Of a stretch of DNA of 64,000 nt, positions 36,201-48,413 are shown piece by piece (position 1 is the stretch's first letter; the number at the start of each line of letters is the position of its first letter). The stretch spans positions 19,094,802 to 19,158,801 of the forward strand of contig NC_045145.1 of NCBI RefSeq assembly GCF_008831285.2, written 5' to 3'. Source of the DNA: Nymphaea colorata. Lineage: Eukaryota; Streptophyta; Magnoliopsida; Nymphaeales; Nymphaeaceae. The position numbers and the translations under genes are program-made. The notes below the pieces were generated by a model. It did not search any database and had not been told where the DNA came from. It worked only from the letters and a program-made list of their open reading frames with translations.

Positions 36201-37643
36201 TTGGTGAACTCGCTTCTAGTGCTTAGTGGCAACACTATGTCAAGAACTGAAGCTGCGGGGCAAACTTTGAGTAGATGTTCAAGTTTGCTATGAAATTGGT
36301 GAAACTAGTGTTTGAGAAAGAGGAGCATCCATATGAAGGTCATGGAAGTGATAAAAGATCTCAGCTGAAAAAATTGATTGTTGTAAGTATTAATGATGAT
36401 TCCTGCTACAAGTGTTGACAAAATATTACATGTGAGGCACGATGTCTACTGGTTTCTTGAGGTCCACTGGAGAGTGATTTCTTATGATGTGATGCGCATC
36501 TGATGAGCAATTCACAATCAATTAGCAGATGCTTCTGGGTCAAGTATCAAAGTAAGGAACAGCAGGCGTGTTGCCTGATCAATTCGTGTCCCAATGACAT
36601 GATTGCAATTTATAATTTTCTCAATAATAGTGTTGCTTGATCTATTTTTTTGCGGAGGGATTGTGGTGACTGAACACCTGGGCTCATTTTCGAGCTAAAG
36701 GTTTGGAGATCCTGAACAAGAAATTGCATATTCCATGATTAGGTATTTGGGGCAACCTGAGCTTCATCTTCTGATAACAAAGTAAATGTATTACTAGAAA
36801 ATGGGAGAAAAGGAATTTACTTTTAGCCTAGTCTACATTCTTGTGATTGCGTTTCTCCTATAGTATCTGAAATGTCTTGCTGTTTTAAGTACCGGGTGAA
36901 CATTGAACTTAAGAAAGAGATTTAGTGCACGAAAAGAATTACATAGGGGAGGTTTATTTATTTTTCGCTGCTTATGTCACAAGAGAAACAATTATTTTGA
37001 TATACTTCTTGAATGGATTTAATCTAAATTGCATGAATAACTTATGCTTGGTTAGAGACTGATTTCTTTCTTTATACCATTTTTTCTGTTCTGTCACAGA
37101 TAGCCTGCTGCTTGCCATACTGGACGACCACTCCTTAACCTTTTCCGGGAAGCTGTGTTAGGCAGTCCGATACTGCGTTATGCAATAGTTGATCCTGGAA
37201 ATTGAATTCTTGAACTTTTTTACTTGAATTTTTCAGTCCAACCCCCAGTTAGATGAATGGTGCTCTTGTTGACCACCTGGCTGATGTCTAGAGGTCTTGC
37301 ATGGTCCTCTTTTTCATCCGCAAACTGTTGGTGGCTTACACATGCCTACATAAAGGGGTCTGTTTGATGGTGAAACATGCAAGTGTGAATGCTAAAATCC
37401 GTATAAAGCAATTGCAAACCAGTGATAATGCTTGGTTCCCAGTTTTTGGGTGAAACCTTGTTTCCTCAATTGCTGCCATGCTAGAACAGGGTTTGATGAA
37501 AAAGAAAAATTTCATCGACACAGAGTGGACTCTGCTCTAAAGAATGAAACTAATCAATTACAATGCAAAGCTGGTCTGCAACATTTGACTGCTTGATGAT
37601 GGACAGCTCAAATAATATCTCCATTCTCCTGTACAAGTCTGGT
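32958..37643. other. Intergenic, no gene recognised; weak retroelement-like fragments
   Basis: A CT microsatellite lies at 33189-33217. ORFs are short. Two plus-strand stretches read as protein-like: about 34479-34668 (57 codons ending in TAG, no family known) and about 35128-35233. The second reads NEAELIMLAVFLRRFRDANF and faintly recalls LINE-type RNase H domains. Neither is part of a gene I can build. The rest is AT-rich with no signal. Confidence 0.45.
33189..33217. repeat. (TC)n microsatellite
   Basis: About 14 TC units. Simple repeat. Confidence 0.95.
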
Positions 37644-40600
37644 CTAAATACGATAATGGCAGGGTGAAGTCTGTGTGTTGAAGCACAGCAGGTACTGTTG
37701 TTCAGCTAATAAATGAGGTGTTGCCTTCTCAACTGTCTGTATGGAATTACAATGAAGTCTCATGTGAGCTGTTTTTAGTTGGGAAAAATTGTGAGCTGGA
37801 TACTGAAATATGTTAAGGTAAACGATCTTGACCTGAAATCCCATCTTTTCATAGAGCTGTTGTGCAGCTTTGTTGTTTTTATCTACGTGTATAAACACTT
37901 GCCTTGCACCTGTCATGTTCAGGCAAACACATCAGCTTCAAATTCGAGCAAGGTTGATAAAACAATGGAGATGGATGCATATGCACCCCTCAAATGGTAG
38001 TTGCTGAATTTGAGATACCTGATTCCTTCGCAGTTTCTATTGCTAACTGTAACATGTTACTTGCGATTCCCTGTCGTCTTGCAAATTTAGCCACAGATAC
38101 ATTTGCGACATACGCATATCTTTCTGTATCTCTTTGATAGAGATGCTGTATCCCAGGCTTTACATGTTCCTTTTTTCCAATTGATTGATCAACATGTTGA
38201 AGCAACAAGGCGTCAATCTCAGGTGTCTAGACATAATGTGAGAAAATACAATGGAGAAGAAGGTATTGTAACTCACCCCTGGAAAACTTTCTCCATGATG
38301 TAGGTTCCGGATACTAATGTCAAGAGTTCCGACTATACTATTCAATATCGTACGTTTAGCACCATCCTCCTTAACCTGAAATTGCATAGATGGTGTATGA
38401 GATGCTTTTCCTTTTTAAGTTCCCCAGCAGGCTATGAGAAGGAAAAATTCACAAACAGCTGCTGCAGATAGCAGTGCTGCATCAAGAATATATTATCATC
38501 AAAGATGCTAGGTTGAATAAAGTCAAGATAATGTGGGGATTAGGTCAGGTAAGACTGACATACCGCAACGATGCAGGTACATTTTGCTGTGAGCTGTCCG
38601 AGACATCGCCTTTTCAAGGTATTGTACTCCTTACCAAGGGAAAAAATTAGAGTTATTTTAAGTAAACAATCAAGAAAATTTATGGTTCATGAGGTCAAAT
38701 AAAAATAGGTATTCCGGCGGTGGCCATTTTTCAAGATGATGACTAATGAAGGTGCAATCTAAATGTGACATTTCCTGGTACTTGTTACTCGCTTAGTTGG
38801 AACAAATGAACAAGCTATATTATTTGAGTTCTGAAAAATATGTTGTGCATTTTTTTCTTAACCCTTGTTTTACTGAAAGACTTAACTTTGGTCTTTACCG
38901 TTGCTAAAAGAAAAAACAGAAGCAACGGTTAAGCTGATAAATCTAACAGTTAATGCTATTTCTGAGAGCTAGAATCTCAGTGATGCTGTGGTTACTACAT
39001 GAAACCTGCTATAATGTTCATGGAAGGTATCCTCTTGTATCACCTACTTTGCTATTAAGTGCTTACTGACCAATTTTGCAAATTTGAATTTTTGCAAAGT
39101 TCTAGTAAATATTAGAAGTAAAAACAAGTGATCTAACAGAAAAAGTTCCCATATACCTGCTCAGCGAACTTCCGTTTGTAACTGTCCACATAGCTGGTAG
39201 ACAAAGAACAGATGAAACATGTGGTTAAAGGGGATGAGCAAATGCATGAAGCAAATCAACAAGCACGGAAACTTTGAACTAACAAGTAATGTGAATGCAG
39301 CCTAACCGGTTATGAAGTTGGCCTTCGTACCGGCTTTCAGCTCTCAACCAAGCTGCGGTCTGTCACGCATCAGGGAAACAGAAGCAAACAATTTCAGCGA
39401 AACAAATTGATGATGTAGCAATGAAGGAACGTACTGGTTGGCCGTCGATTTCTACTAGTTCTCACCCAATATTCTTCATCAACGGTGGCTTCCCGAGCGA
39501 CGAAATGGCCGAACCGCTTCCGGAGCTTGCTCCCATCTTGTTGGTATGCTTCCTGTAGCTTGTCGAACTGAAGGGCCGTCGATCGCTGGACAGGGATCTC
39601 AGGGCCTGGTGGCTTGTGGAAGCGTTTCGACTCGTTTTCTCTTTCAGGATCGGCTTCCTTAAGCGTCTGGCGAGAAGTCGACACAGTTTGCCTGCAAAAA
39701 AAAAAAGTGAAGTTCAATTGAAGATTATGTGGATGTGACCGAGATTGGCCTCCAAATGAAACAAGAAGCCATCGGAATCGGAATCATACGCAGTATGAAA
39801 GAGCATGGTATTTTGAACGTATGGTTGATGTGTGTATAAATGTAAACAAATTCCGAGGCGATCCAAATACGCAAATCGATGAAAGGGCTTTGATGTAAGG
39901 ACTCAAACTTGGGGACATTGGATCCTAAAGCCAAAGAAAAGAAAGAGCGCTTCGTCTCTATCGTTTGGGTAGGGATAATCTTCAGCATCCGAACCTGATC
40001 TATCGAGCGTGGACAATTCTTATACAACACGACGCTCTTTGCCCATAGTTTAATTGCACAAGCTGACAAAACTTGTATGATTCATGCATTTCGATGACAC
40101 AAGATTGGTTGGTGAGTCCAGATGCTGCCAGAAGGGCCTTGGGGTGGGTGCAGCCCGAGGAGTTCGAAAGAGGTCCCGTGGCGGCAGTGCCGGAGCCGGG
40201 AGCCGGTCGAAGCGAGAGGACATAAACATTAGTCAGGAGTCAGGTCGGGTTTCAAATCACACTCCAAAGTAGATCTGGAAAGCTTCATGGACGCGTTGAT
40301 TTTGCAGACTACGGGCGTAGGAAGCTCCGAAGGGAGAAGTCAAATGAGCCTCCACCGTTGACTGGGCTCAGGTGGATTTGGAAAAAAAAAAAGGAAGAAA
40401 TGGAAAAATGGGCAGGGATGAAGTGGCAGTGGGGCCCACACAGGAGGGAATCTTATCTGGTCGTCCGAAGAAAAGATTGGAGAGGTGAAGGAAAATGAAG
40501 AAATGAAAGAAGAAAAAGAGGCGTCAGGTGCCTGATCATCGAATCCAACAGGCAACGCTTCTCTGCTCGCCGCCTTCGGCGAAACCTTCTTCTTTCGACT

Positions 40601-40950
40601 CGATTCGAAGACAGAGAAAAGAAAACGAACCAGAGAAGCGAAGGGAAGGTTTGACGTATCCATGGATGTCAGGATGAGCGAGAGAGCGAAGGGGACTCGG
40701 AGAAGAAAGCAAAGGAAAGCGCATGCCTCCTATCCTATAGGCTCAAATATTTTTACGGACCAAATGCTGCGAGAGAGAAACGAAAGGGAAGCAGAATACG
40801 ACGGGAAGTAGGAACTCACAACTCGGGAGAGGCAGAGGAGGCACGAACAACAGAACGGTTGATTCTTCCGCGCCTGCCGGAGCTCTGCGGCTGGCAGAAT
40901 TTGAGTCCACGGTGGAGGAGATCCGATCCTTGAAGGTTGATCGCCGACAT
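37644..40950 (-). CDS. Plastid-type GNAT-family N-acetyltransferase, nine exons
   Basis: GNAT enzymes transfer acetyl from acetyl-CoA to protein N-termini or lysines; the plant plastid group does both. Exons in coding order are 40950-40820, 39691-39466, 39359-39307, 39193-39157, 38629-38564, 38375-38277, 38226-38019, 37909-37833 and 37736-37644. All introns are GT-AG, frame is kept throughout, and the product is 329 residues. The first about 45 residues are basic and Ser-rich, like a chloroplast transit peptide. Family blocks follow in order: REATVDEEYWTAAWLRAES (about 110-128), RYVDSYKRKFAEQEY, CTCIVA, VGTLDISIRNL, YVANVSVAKFARRQGIAS, then VFIHVDKNNKAAQQLYEKMGF. RRQGIA (254-259) is the acetyl-CoA-binding motif A (R/Q-x-x-G-x-G/A) and is intact. 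The layout matches Arabidopsis At4g28030-like GNATs. Introns are 50-1128 bp; the 50-bp intron (38276-38227) is unusually short. No shared regulation with neighbours is evident. Confidence 0.93.
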
Positions 40951-42054
40951 CGAAAGATTTAAGGAACGAACTGGTTGCTGCTGTTACGGAAAAGATTCAA
41001 CGCCTATACGAAGAAAAAGAAGAAGAAGAGGGACGATGGTGGTAGGTGAAGAAATGGGGAGGGGGCGTCCGCGGCGTTATATTTTCTGGTGGGTGAAGTC
41101 ATGAAAGGGAGGGTGGGCAGCTCTGGTTGGAACGATCGCCACGCCTCATCCCGGACTTCATTGGATAAGGTCCACAGAAACGCGGCGATATAACAGTCAG
41201 ACGCCGATTCGCTCGCCTCGAAAACCGATAAAAATCTTCCCGCCGGACCCACCTGGCTTGCGGTTTCGAGTGGCCCGGGGATCTAGCAGTTAATGCTCGA
41301 CTCTCCTTGTCCCCCGCCCCACCCGCGAATCGGTGGGTCTGGAACCGATAGGATCCAACCGGCTCCAGATAGGCGACCCAAGTTCATGAACTTGATGGGA
41401 TTTTGCACCCGAGTTCAAGAACCGAGTTTGGCCCGCAATTATTGGCGACGAAAATAAGAAAAAGAATCCGGGGGCCAAGTAAAACTTCCGGTGGGCAAGC
41501 GGAAACATCGGCCGCCCTCATTGGCTGCATATGACGAATTTTTGTCCCATCTTGGGGCAGCGGCAAGTGAGACGGCGCACACGACAGTGAGGGACCGCGC
41601 TCCGCCCTGTGGTGGCGCCGGGCAGGTCAGTCGATCGCATTATTATTTCATGTCGGTGCAGTTTTTTATTAGAAATGTGGGCTCCTCTCCTCACCATGTA
41701 GTCTGCTTCGTAGATAAATAATGAGACGATAAATATGTAAGCCAAACGTTAAGCGGACGGAATGAAGAATCTGTACTTTGAATCGTACTCAAGATGCATG
41801 TTTCCAGTTTAATTCTCACTCTTATGGCATGGAACTATGTTTTTACATTGAAAAATGCACGTTGATAATAGTAGGCTTGTCTTTTGTTCTTTTTTTTTTT
41901 CAAGCCACCATTTTGTGCTACTGCATTTATCATTTGGGCTGTTTGATAATAGTAGCATACTGTTTATACTATTTCGATCCTATCAATGTTGTTAAAAAAT
42001 GTAAAAGATTTATAAAATAGTGTCCTCTAGTGGACAATGTGGGTTGCTTTTCTA
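40951..42054. other. GNAT promoter side and intergenic DNA
   Basis: The sequence just upstream of the GNAT start (about 40951-41100) includes a GAA-rich stretch near 41010-41030 and is a plausible promoter/5' UTR. Short ORFs on both strands up to 42020 have no motif. Confidence 0.5.
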
Positions 42055-42479
42055 GGTCCTGTTTGGATGGAGGGAAAGAAAGATATTCAACAATCAATCA
42101 GTCTTTTGTTTGATTGATTAATTAGTAATCAAAGAAATGAAAGAAAATTATAAAGTTTGTTTGGTTGCAAAGAAAGAAAAAAGAAAAAAAATATAATGTA
42201 AATCCAATCTCTTCAAAATTGGACGGATTCAGAAGAAAAAGAAATCTTTCTCTTTCTACCATCTATACCCCTCTCAATTTTTTAAACATTTTGAATGTTA
42301 GGGATATTGTTATAAAATATTATAAATTAATATCATTTTCTTTCTTTTTTATCCAAACAAATTTTATAATCACATCTTTCCTTTCATTTTCTTTAGATTC
42401 TCTTCTTTTCTATTCTATTTTCTGCCTTTTTTTTTCCTTTCCATCCTTTCATTTACTTTCTCTCAATCCAAACAAAGCC
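42055..42479. mobile_element. Tourist-like MITE (PIF/Harbinger type), about 425 bp
   Basis: The left end reads GGTCCTGTTTGGATGGAGGG and the right end, reverse-complemented, reads GGCTTTGTTTGGATTGAGAG: imperfect terminal inverted repeats of about 28 bp. The flanking trinucleotides are CTA (left) and TTA (right), close to the TTA/TAA target duplication of PIF/Harbinger elements. The interior is AT-rich and carries a second inverted pair: ATAAAGTTTGTTTGG at 42150-42164, and its partner at 42353-42367 that reads ATAAAATTTGTTTGG on the minus strand. There is no transposase, so it is non-autonomous. Confidence 0.75.
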
Positions 42480-42938
42480 TTAATCTCAACAGGAGCAAAA
42501 CCCCGACCCAGGTATAATTAGGAATGAAATAGCAAGTATGTGAAGCTAGGATGACCAAATAGATTAATACACCGCATCGGGGCACACTGGCTAGAGTTCC
42601 AACTTGAGCGAAAGAGTGAAGGGAAAAACCAGAGAAACTAGTCATTGAAAGTTCAACAACGAACCCGTTTCTGTTCTGTGAGATGATTTACTGTACCAGT
42701 TGATTGCTATTTGAATCAGACTTGGCGACGGCTTGAACCTAAAAGCAAGAACTCGGCAATACACAACACACTTGTACTCCCAGGTTTCCGCCGTCGGCAG
42801 CAGCTGGCTGTTTCATCTCCTTCGTCCAACTTGATAGAACTGATACCTCCACCGCTGCACCGTCGGCAACGATTTCACGGCTGCTGAAACTGGAGTCTGC
42901 ATTTTATCTCATGTTAGGACGGCCTGACCCTTGTCCAG
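42480..42938. other. 3' flank of the first TBL gene
   Basis: Between the MITE and the stop of the minus-strand TBL gene. Part of it is probably TBL 3' UTR. No gene seen. Confidence 0.5.
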
Positions 42939-45900
42939 CTATGTCGTCAGCAGCTTTGCATATAAGAGTTCGTTCCACGAGTCAGGCACGCCCGGCAGGC
43001 ACCAGTGGTTGCAGTCCTGAGCTTTCGGCGGTGCTTTCCTCTCTTCTGCGCTCAACTTCGGCTTCGTGTAGATGGAAGGGTGCCCGTCTTTTCTGTAGTC
43101 CGACATCTTGGTAACGTTGAGATATGAGATTGGGGTCTTCATTCCGTGGATCACAGACTCCAGCGCCTTCGCCTTCGGCGGGTGAGACGGTAGACGGCCG
43201 TTCTCCCTTATGGGCTCCGCTTGGTTGTGACAAAAACCTCCCGTATTCCATTCCCCTCCCCTTCAAGTTGGTGAAAGAGCACAGTTATTAATTAAAGACT
43301 TGCAGGAAGAAATCAGTAAACCTTGATTGCAGACGAGTTCAGTGAACAAAAAGGGAAGCTGCAGTGGTTACCAGTAATGTGCATTCGTATACCCTCTAAA
43401 GAAAACCATGGTCTTCTTCGGGTTCACGTTTGCGTCGAGCCATTTTGCCCATGTGCTAAGCGCTCTTTTGTAACCTCTAAAATCGCTCATTTTCTTGAGA
43501 ACACGGTCCTTTACTTGATAGAAATCCTTCCTGCCAGAGATTCTCATGCATGTAAGGATGTTATGCTAATTCGTTAGAACACCCACAGGCTGACAATATA
43601 TGCAGTTCAATATATGAAAAAGATAAGCTTAGATGGAAAACTTTATTAAAGATAAGAATGCATTTCTAGCTTACGGAAAACGGTTCATCAGGTTTTGAGA
43701 ATACCCACTTGAGAATAGATGATCCTTTTGGATTCACATTCGCTTCATGGGGGCTTTCTATCTTTCCTAAACAGGCTAACTTTGCATACGATTCTACCAA
43801 CTAAGCCAGTACTTGTATTCCGAAGTTTAATTTCCCGGTAACCCTAATCTGATAGTATGGATGGAGATGGCATATATGCGCTATAAGTTACATTTTTATA
43901 TTTCTCTTAACCTTACCGAACTTTTTCGAATGTCTCACTCTATTAGGTGAATTTATGTTATACCTAATCTATTTATAAGCATATCTCAACTAATATCATG
44001 ACTTCCGGCTCAAGTTCGTGAGATCACTAAAGCAAATATTGTAATCTTGCAAACTTGAGAAGCTTGAGTTTAGGTTAAGCTCGTCAAGTCAGACTTGAAT
44101 GAGGTAAGTAGGGTTGATGATGTGATGTGTTCTCGATCGACCTATCAAGTGAATTTATAAACTGAGGCTGACATGCCTTTGTAGAGTGGTTGGCTTGCCC
44201 ACCAGTTCTAACAGCTGAGTGTTGCAGGTATAAATTCCATTGATTGCACAGGATGAGAATCTCTCACATTCTCTATCCTTACGTCCTTGGTGGATATTTG
44301 GTGGAAGGAATATTTTGTCCTTGAAAAACTTTTTTTAAGAACACCCTATGCTTGTTCAAGGACGCAATACATTTGCGTCCAATAATTAATTATTGGATCC
44401 GATAATAATGATGTATAACCATATCATATTTCTGCAATAAGAGCATGGCCATTGTTGAAACATCCATCAACTGCCAACTTTAATTTGCCTTGTTGAAAAA
44501 CTAGTTCGCCTGTTACTTCAATCAATTTGACTCGTTTGGATACTTATAATCCATTTAGCTAAGATGTTCCATATGCTTGATTTCATATAAATCTAAAAGT
44601 ATTGGTCTGTAAATGTTTTTTAGATAGAAAATCTTATTCTATTGAAGAAATGAATAATAAGAATCGGTCATGAGATGAGCCTACAAATCGTGGCTAAGTA
44701 TGAAGATGGAGTTGAAGAAACTGCCACTCTACTTTGAATCTTTTAAAAAAATTAAATCTGCATTGGAGGGAACAATTTTAGGAAATTTCCTCAAAACAAG
44801 AACAGTGTTCCCGTAAAGCACCTATTTTCTGTTATCATAATATCCCACTGTGGTGGGAGAAATACCTAACACCGAATCTATCCTCCTACTTTTATTAGCA
44901 ATTTTGAAAGAGAAAACCCCAACTCAAATTATTTACTTTGGAGCACACAAAAGTTTATTTATTTTCAACTTTATTTATAAATTTAAACATATTTATCTTT
45001 TAAGTTCGACATAAATACAAAATATGTTCCCATAATTTGTTCAAGCAACACTACAGCCTCGAAGCCATATAAAATAAGTTAAAAGTTGTTACGCGATGGT
45101 AATAAGCAAAAGCAGGCGCCAGTGATAAGAAAATAAAAAAATGTGAAGCCTATCGCTGGAATTATGCAAAGATGTGAGACTCCACATGAAAATCGTTGGG
45201 GGCCCACAACGTGCTTTTCCGGATCAAGTCTCTGTTCGGATAAAAAAAAAATTATATCTACAACAAAAATGGAATCCAACAAGACCTTTTCCTAAAACAT
45301 AACACTTGGCAAAAGTGAAAGGGATTGACGCAAAGATGAACGGCGGAAAGAAAATCTGAACGACTTCTGTTAAAGCAAGTCCATTAACACTAATTTTTTA
45401 TTTTAGTTGTAATTGTTAAAAAGAGGAGCTACTAATCCCTTATCTACTCCAAATCATAAAATCCACACTTTAAGTTATTTTTTCAAAAAAACGGTTCCAG
45501 CTTTGCTTCTCTTAAGAGTATGAGTGGTGCCATCAAAATTTTAATGAAGGGGGTCGAATTAAAACTTTTAAATTTTAGCTAGAGTTAAAATATAATTATT
45601 TAAAATTTTTACATAAAACGGATGAAATTTTCTTAAATTTATATATGAATTTTTATTTTATTTTTGAAGGGTTAAAGCCCATGCGGGCCCTGCCTGGGTC
45701 CGCCACTCATTAAGAAGATACTGACAAGGAAGAAAAATTTAAAAGAGAAAACAACTTCTTCCTAACAAAAGTGTGCAAAGGTCAATATTTAAAAAAAGAC
45801 AGGTGGCTTTTAGGAACCCATTCAAATAATTGTACGGTACAAAAGAATATATATATGAAGAAAAAAATATGATCGGTACACAATCGTTAACACTTGACTT

Positions 45901-48413
45901 ATCCAGGGTCAACATTGGTTGTTGATCTGTCCATTACACCATTATAAAATGTTAGAAGAAAATTGAAGAGAAAAATAAGATATAAAAGATTTCACTCATC
46001 TATTATGAGTTGACAACTCTTTTTTATTAATTTTTTTTCTCAAACTTCCATCTAGATTAGTTGTAATTGACCACTAATCCTAATAAAAAAATTGCATTAG
46101 CGTGCATATCGTGAATTTTTGCCTACTTCGAGTGCCATGATTCATGGCTGCGGTAAATATATTTTAGTAAAATAATCAACGAGGTTTGCATTCTATAAGC
46201 AGAGATAGCAAAAACGAAGAGCTTTAGAGAGAAAATTACCCGTTATTTGTCTTGGAGGGAGTAAACCAGTGGCCGGAGTTGAAGACCAGGATGTCGGCGT
46301 CCTTGTAGGAGGCGGCAGCCGATGCGATGGTGTCAAGCTTCAGGGTCGCCTTGGTCGTCCCGTCGGGCATACCAGTCTTCACTTCCTCCACCAGGAAGGC
46401 CGACCAGTAGAACTCCACGGAACAATTATAGTCCTGGACAGCAGGGCATCCAAGAGAAGAGAATAATAAGCAGGGAAACAACGTCCCGATCGCTGTCGAG
46501 ATAAGGAACATGAGCGTTCCGAACCAAAACTTCCAGAAAAGATTAAAAGACAAGGCAAATGAAAACCCCACTCAATCTCTTCGATTTGTTTGTGGGTTTG
46601 TGTTATTAGTTCACCATGAATGTGAAGCCGCCGGCATGTGGTGTTCCGAAGTTACGGCGGCCCATCGCCCACTGCACCCGCCTCTTGTCCTCCACCGAGC
46701 TCCAGAGGATGCAAATGAGAGATGCCCACATGTTCCTGTTGAGGGAGTCGCCCACAAACGCCAGACGCTTCCCTCTCAGCCTCTCCAGCATCCCTTTCCC
46801 CTCCAATCTAACAGCACAAGATTCGTTCCCGAATAAATCCAATCGCCATTAACACTCTGCGCTAAGCAAGAGAAGAAGACAAGGGGAGCCATTTTTTTTC
46901 TTCTTTGGTCTTAATTTTTGGAGGACTGAGCAGGCCTTTTGCGGTGAAAAGGAAAACGGAGAAACCAGTCAAATATGTTTGGTCTCCTCGAAGGAGCAAA
47001 GTTGCCCCGGAGCAAAGGAACATTTTATTTTCTCATACGAACGACCAACAGTTTTACAAGTGTAAAATTTTACATTTTGCAATGCATTCACATTCGTTAG
47101 TTAGGTTCTTATAGAATCAGATTCTAATTTCCAAGGTTCTTCAATTCTTTACCGTCGATCACCTTTTTTTTTTTTTTTTTACCACAGTAGTTATTATTAT
47201 CATGAAGACTCATTCATAACAATTTAACGAAACTAACGGGCCTAAGTGAACAGGTCAGGTGGTAGCCGAGGGGCGGGAAGCTGAACAGCTGGGGTTCGTA
47301 AGGTTGATGGAACTTTTTAAAAACTTTACGAAAGCGAAGATTTCTATAAAAAATTAGGGGCTACTGGGTGGAGCTCAAGCCCTTTCATCAGTTTATCATG
47401 ATCAGAAAAAGGCCGGCTCTTCTTTCAATTTTCAGGCGAAAAGGTGAGTCGATGGAGAGAAAAGGTTGCCCAAAGAAAGAGACCTACCGGATTCTCAGCA
47501 CTCCGGCGTAGAGAATGGTGCTTTACCTGGGGATATTGCAATCTTTGGGCTGCCATCTCCATTTCTCGTAAAGGCTGTCCGGCCGGCCGTTCTTAATACA
47601 ATTGACGGGCTCGTGTACGAAGGGACACGACCCGGCGGCGTAGAGAGGGTAGGAATCATCCCTCACCCACCTCCCCTCAAATATATTGCATTCTGCATTT
47701 CCTCCGTCTCCTCCGGCGCCCGGCCTCCTGCTAGTATTCGTCGGCCACCTTCTGCTTCGGCGTCTACGACTGGCACGACCTTCTCCAAGACCCGTGGAGG
47801 CATTACCTCCATTGATCTCCTTGATCACCATGGAGGCGTCGCCGGAAGTCGTGCCGCTGTCTCCGGCCAGAGTCACTACCGGAGCACTTGGCGTCTTGCT
47901 CGGGCTGTCCGGAACTGCCTCTCTCTCAAAGTTAGTGACCTGGGAGAATTTCCCAGTACCATTGAGTGACTCCCTCCGGTCCTCCCATTTGCCCGCGGCA
48001 CTATTCCTTCCTTCTTCAGCTGGAGCAGCGACAATTCGAATCTCGTTCTCGGGGTTCAGAGCTTCATGGGTTTCCGTCAGATTCATGGTGGCAGGAGGGG
48101 GCGGAAGAAATTGTTCTTGTTGGTAACTTCTGTAGAAAGTAGAAATGCATCGGTTTGCAGAAACAGAGTGGACAGCACTTCCCAGGAGTATCTCTTCAGT
48201 GAGCAAAATATTCCCAGTGGAGTCGTGGCCATTGCGGTCGCCGCTGGGCTTCGTGGAGATAGAGAAGGCAAGGAAGATGGTGAAGAATACGAAAGCGGTC
48301 AGGAAACCGTACGCGAAGGCCACGGTCTTCCCCGTCGTGAGGAAGGAACGGAAGCTCCTAAGCTGCTTGAGTAGCATTGTGGAGTCGGCGGGAGCCTTCC
48401 TGGTTCCCTCCAT
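42939..48413 (-). CDS. TBL: Trichome birefringence-like (TBL) polysaccharide O-acetyltransferase, five exons
   Basis: TBL/DUF231 proteins are Golgi enzymes that O-acetylate cell-wall polysaccharides such as xylan, mannan or pectin. Exons in coding order are 48413-47527, 46807-46615, 46433-46240, 43530-43372 and 43260-42939; joined they give 1755 nt, 584 residues, with frame kept at all four GT-AG introns. A short cytosolic tail precedes a signal anchor at about 31-52, then a low-complexity stem to about 240. The TBL domain starts at [18 protein letters not shown] (241-258). The catalytic GDS lies in [13 protein letters not shown] (Gly315-Asp316-Ser317). The C-terminal D-x-x-H motif is in [10 protein letters not shown] (Asp560, His563). 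Both are intact, so the enzyme should be active. Intron 4 is about 2.7 kb, against 366 bp in the paralogue at 54841-58015. The fine clade is closest to TBR/TBL2 by motif style; the acceptor polysaccharide cannot be told. Confidence 0.93.
43531..46239. other. Enlarged intron 4 of the first TBL gene, AT-rich
   Basis: No coding sequence is seen inside. The segment at about 45509-45715 has a phrase common near plant transposon ends (ggggtcgaattaaaactttt ... cctgcctgggtccgccactc). This suggests that intron growth came from element insertion. Boundaries could not be set. Confidence 0.5.
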
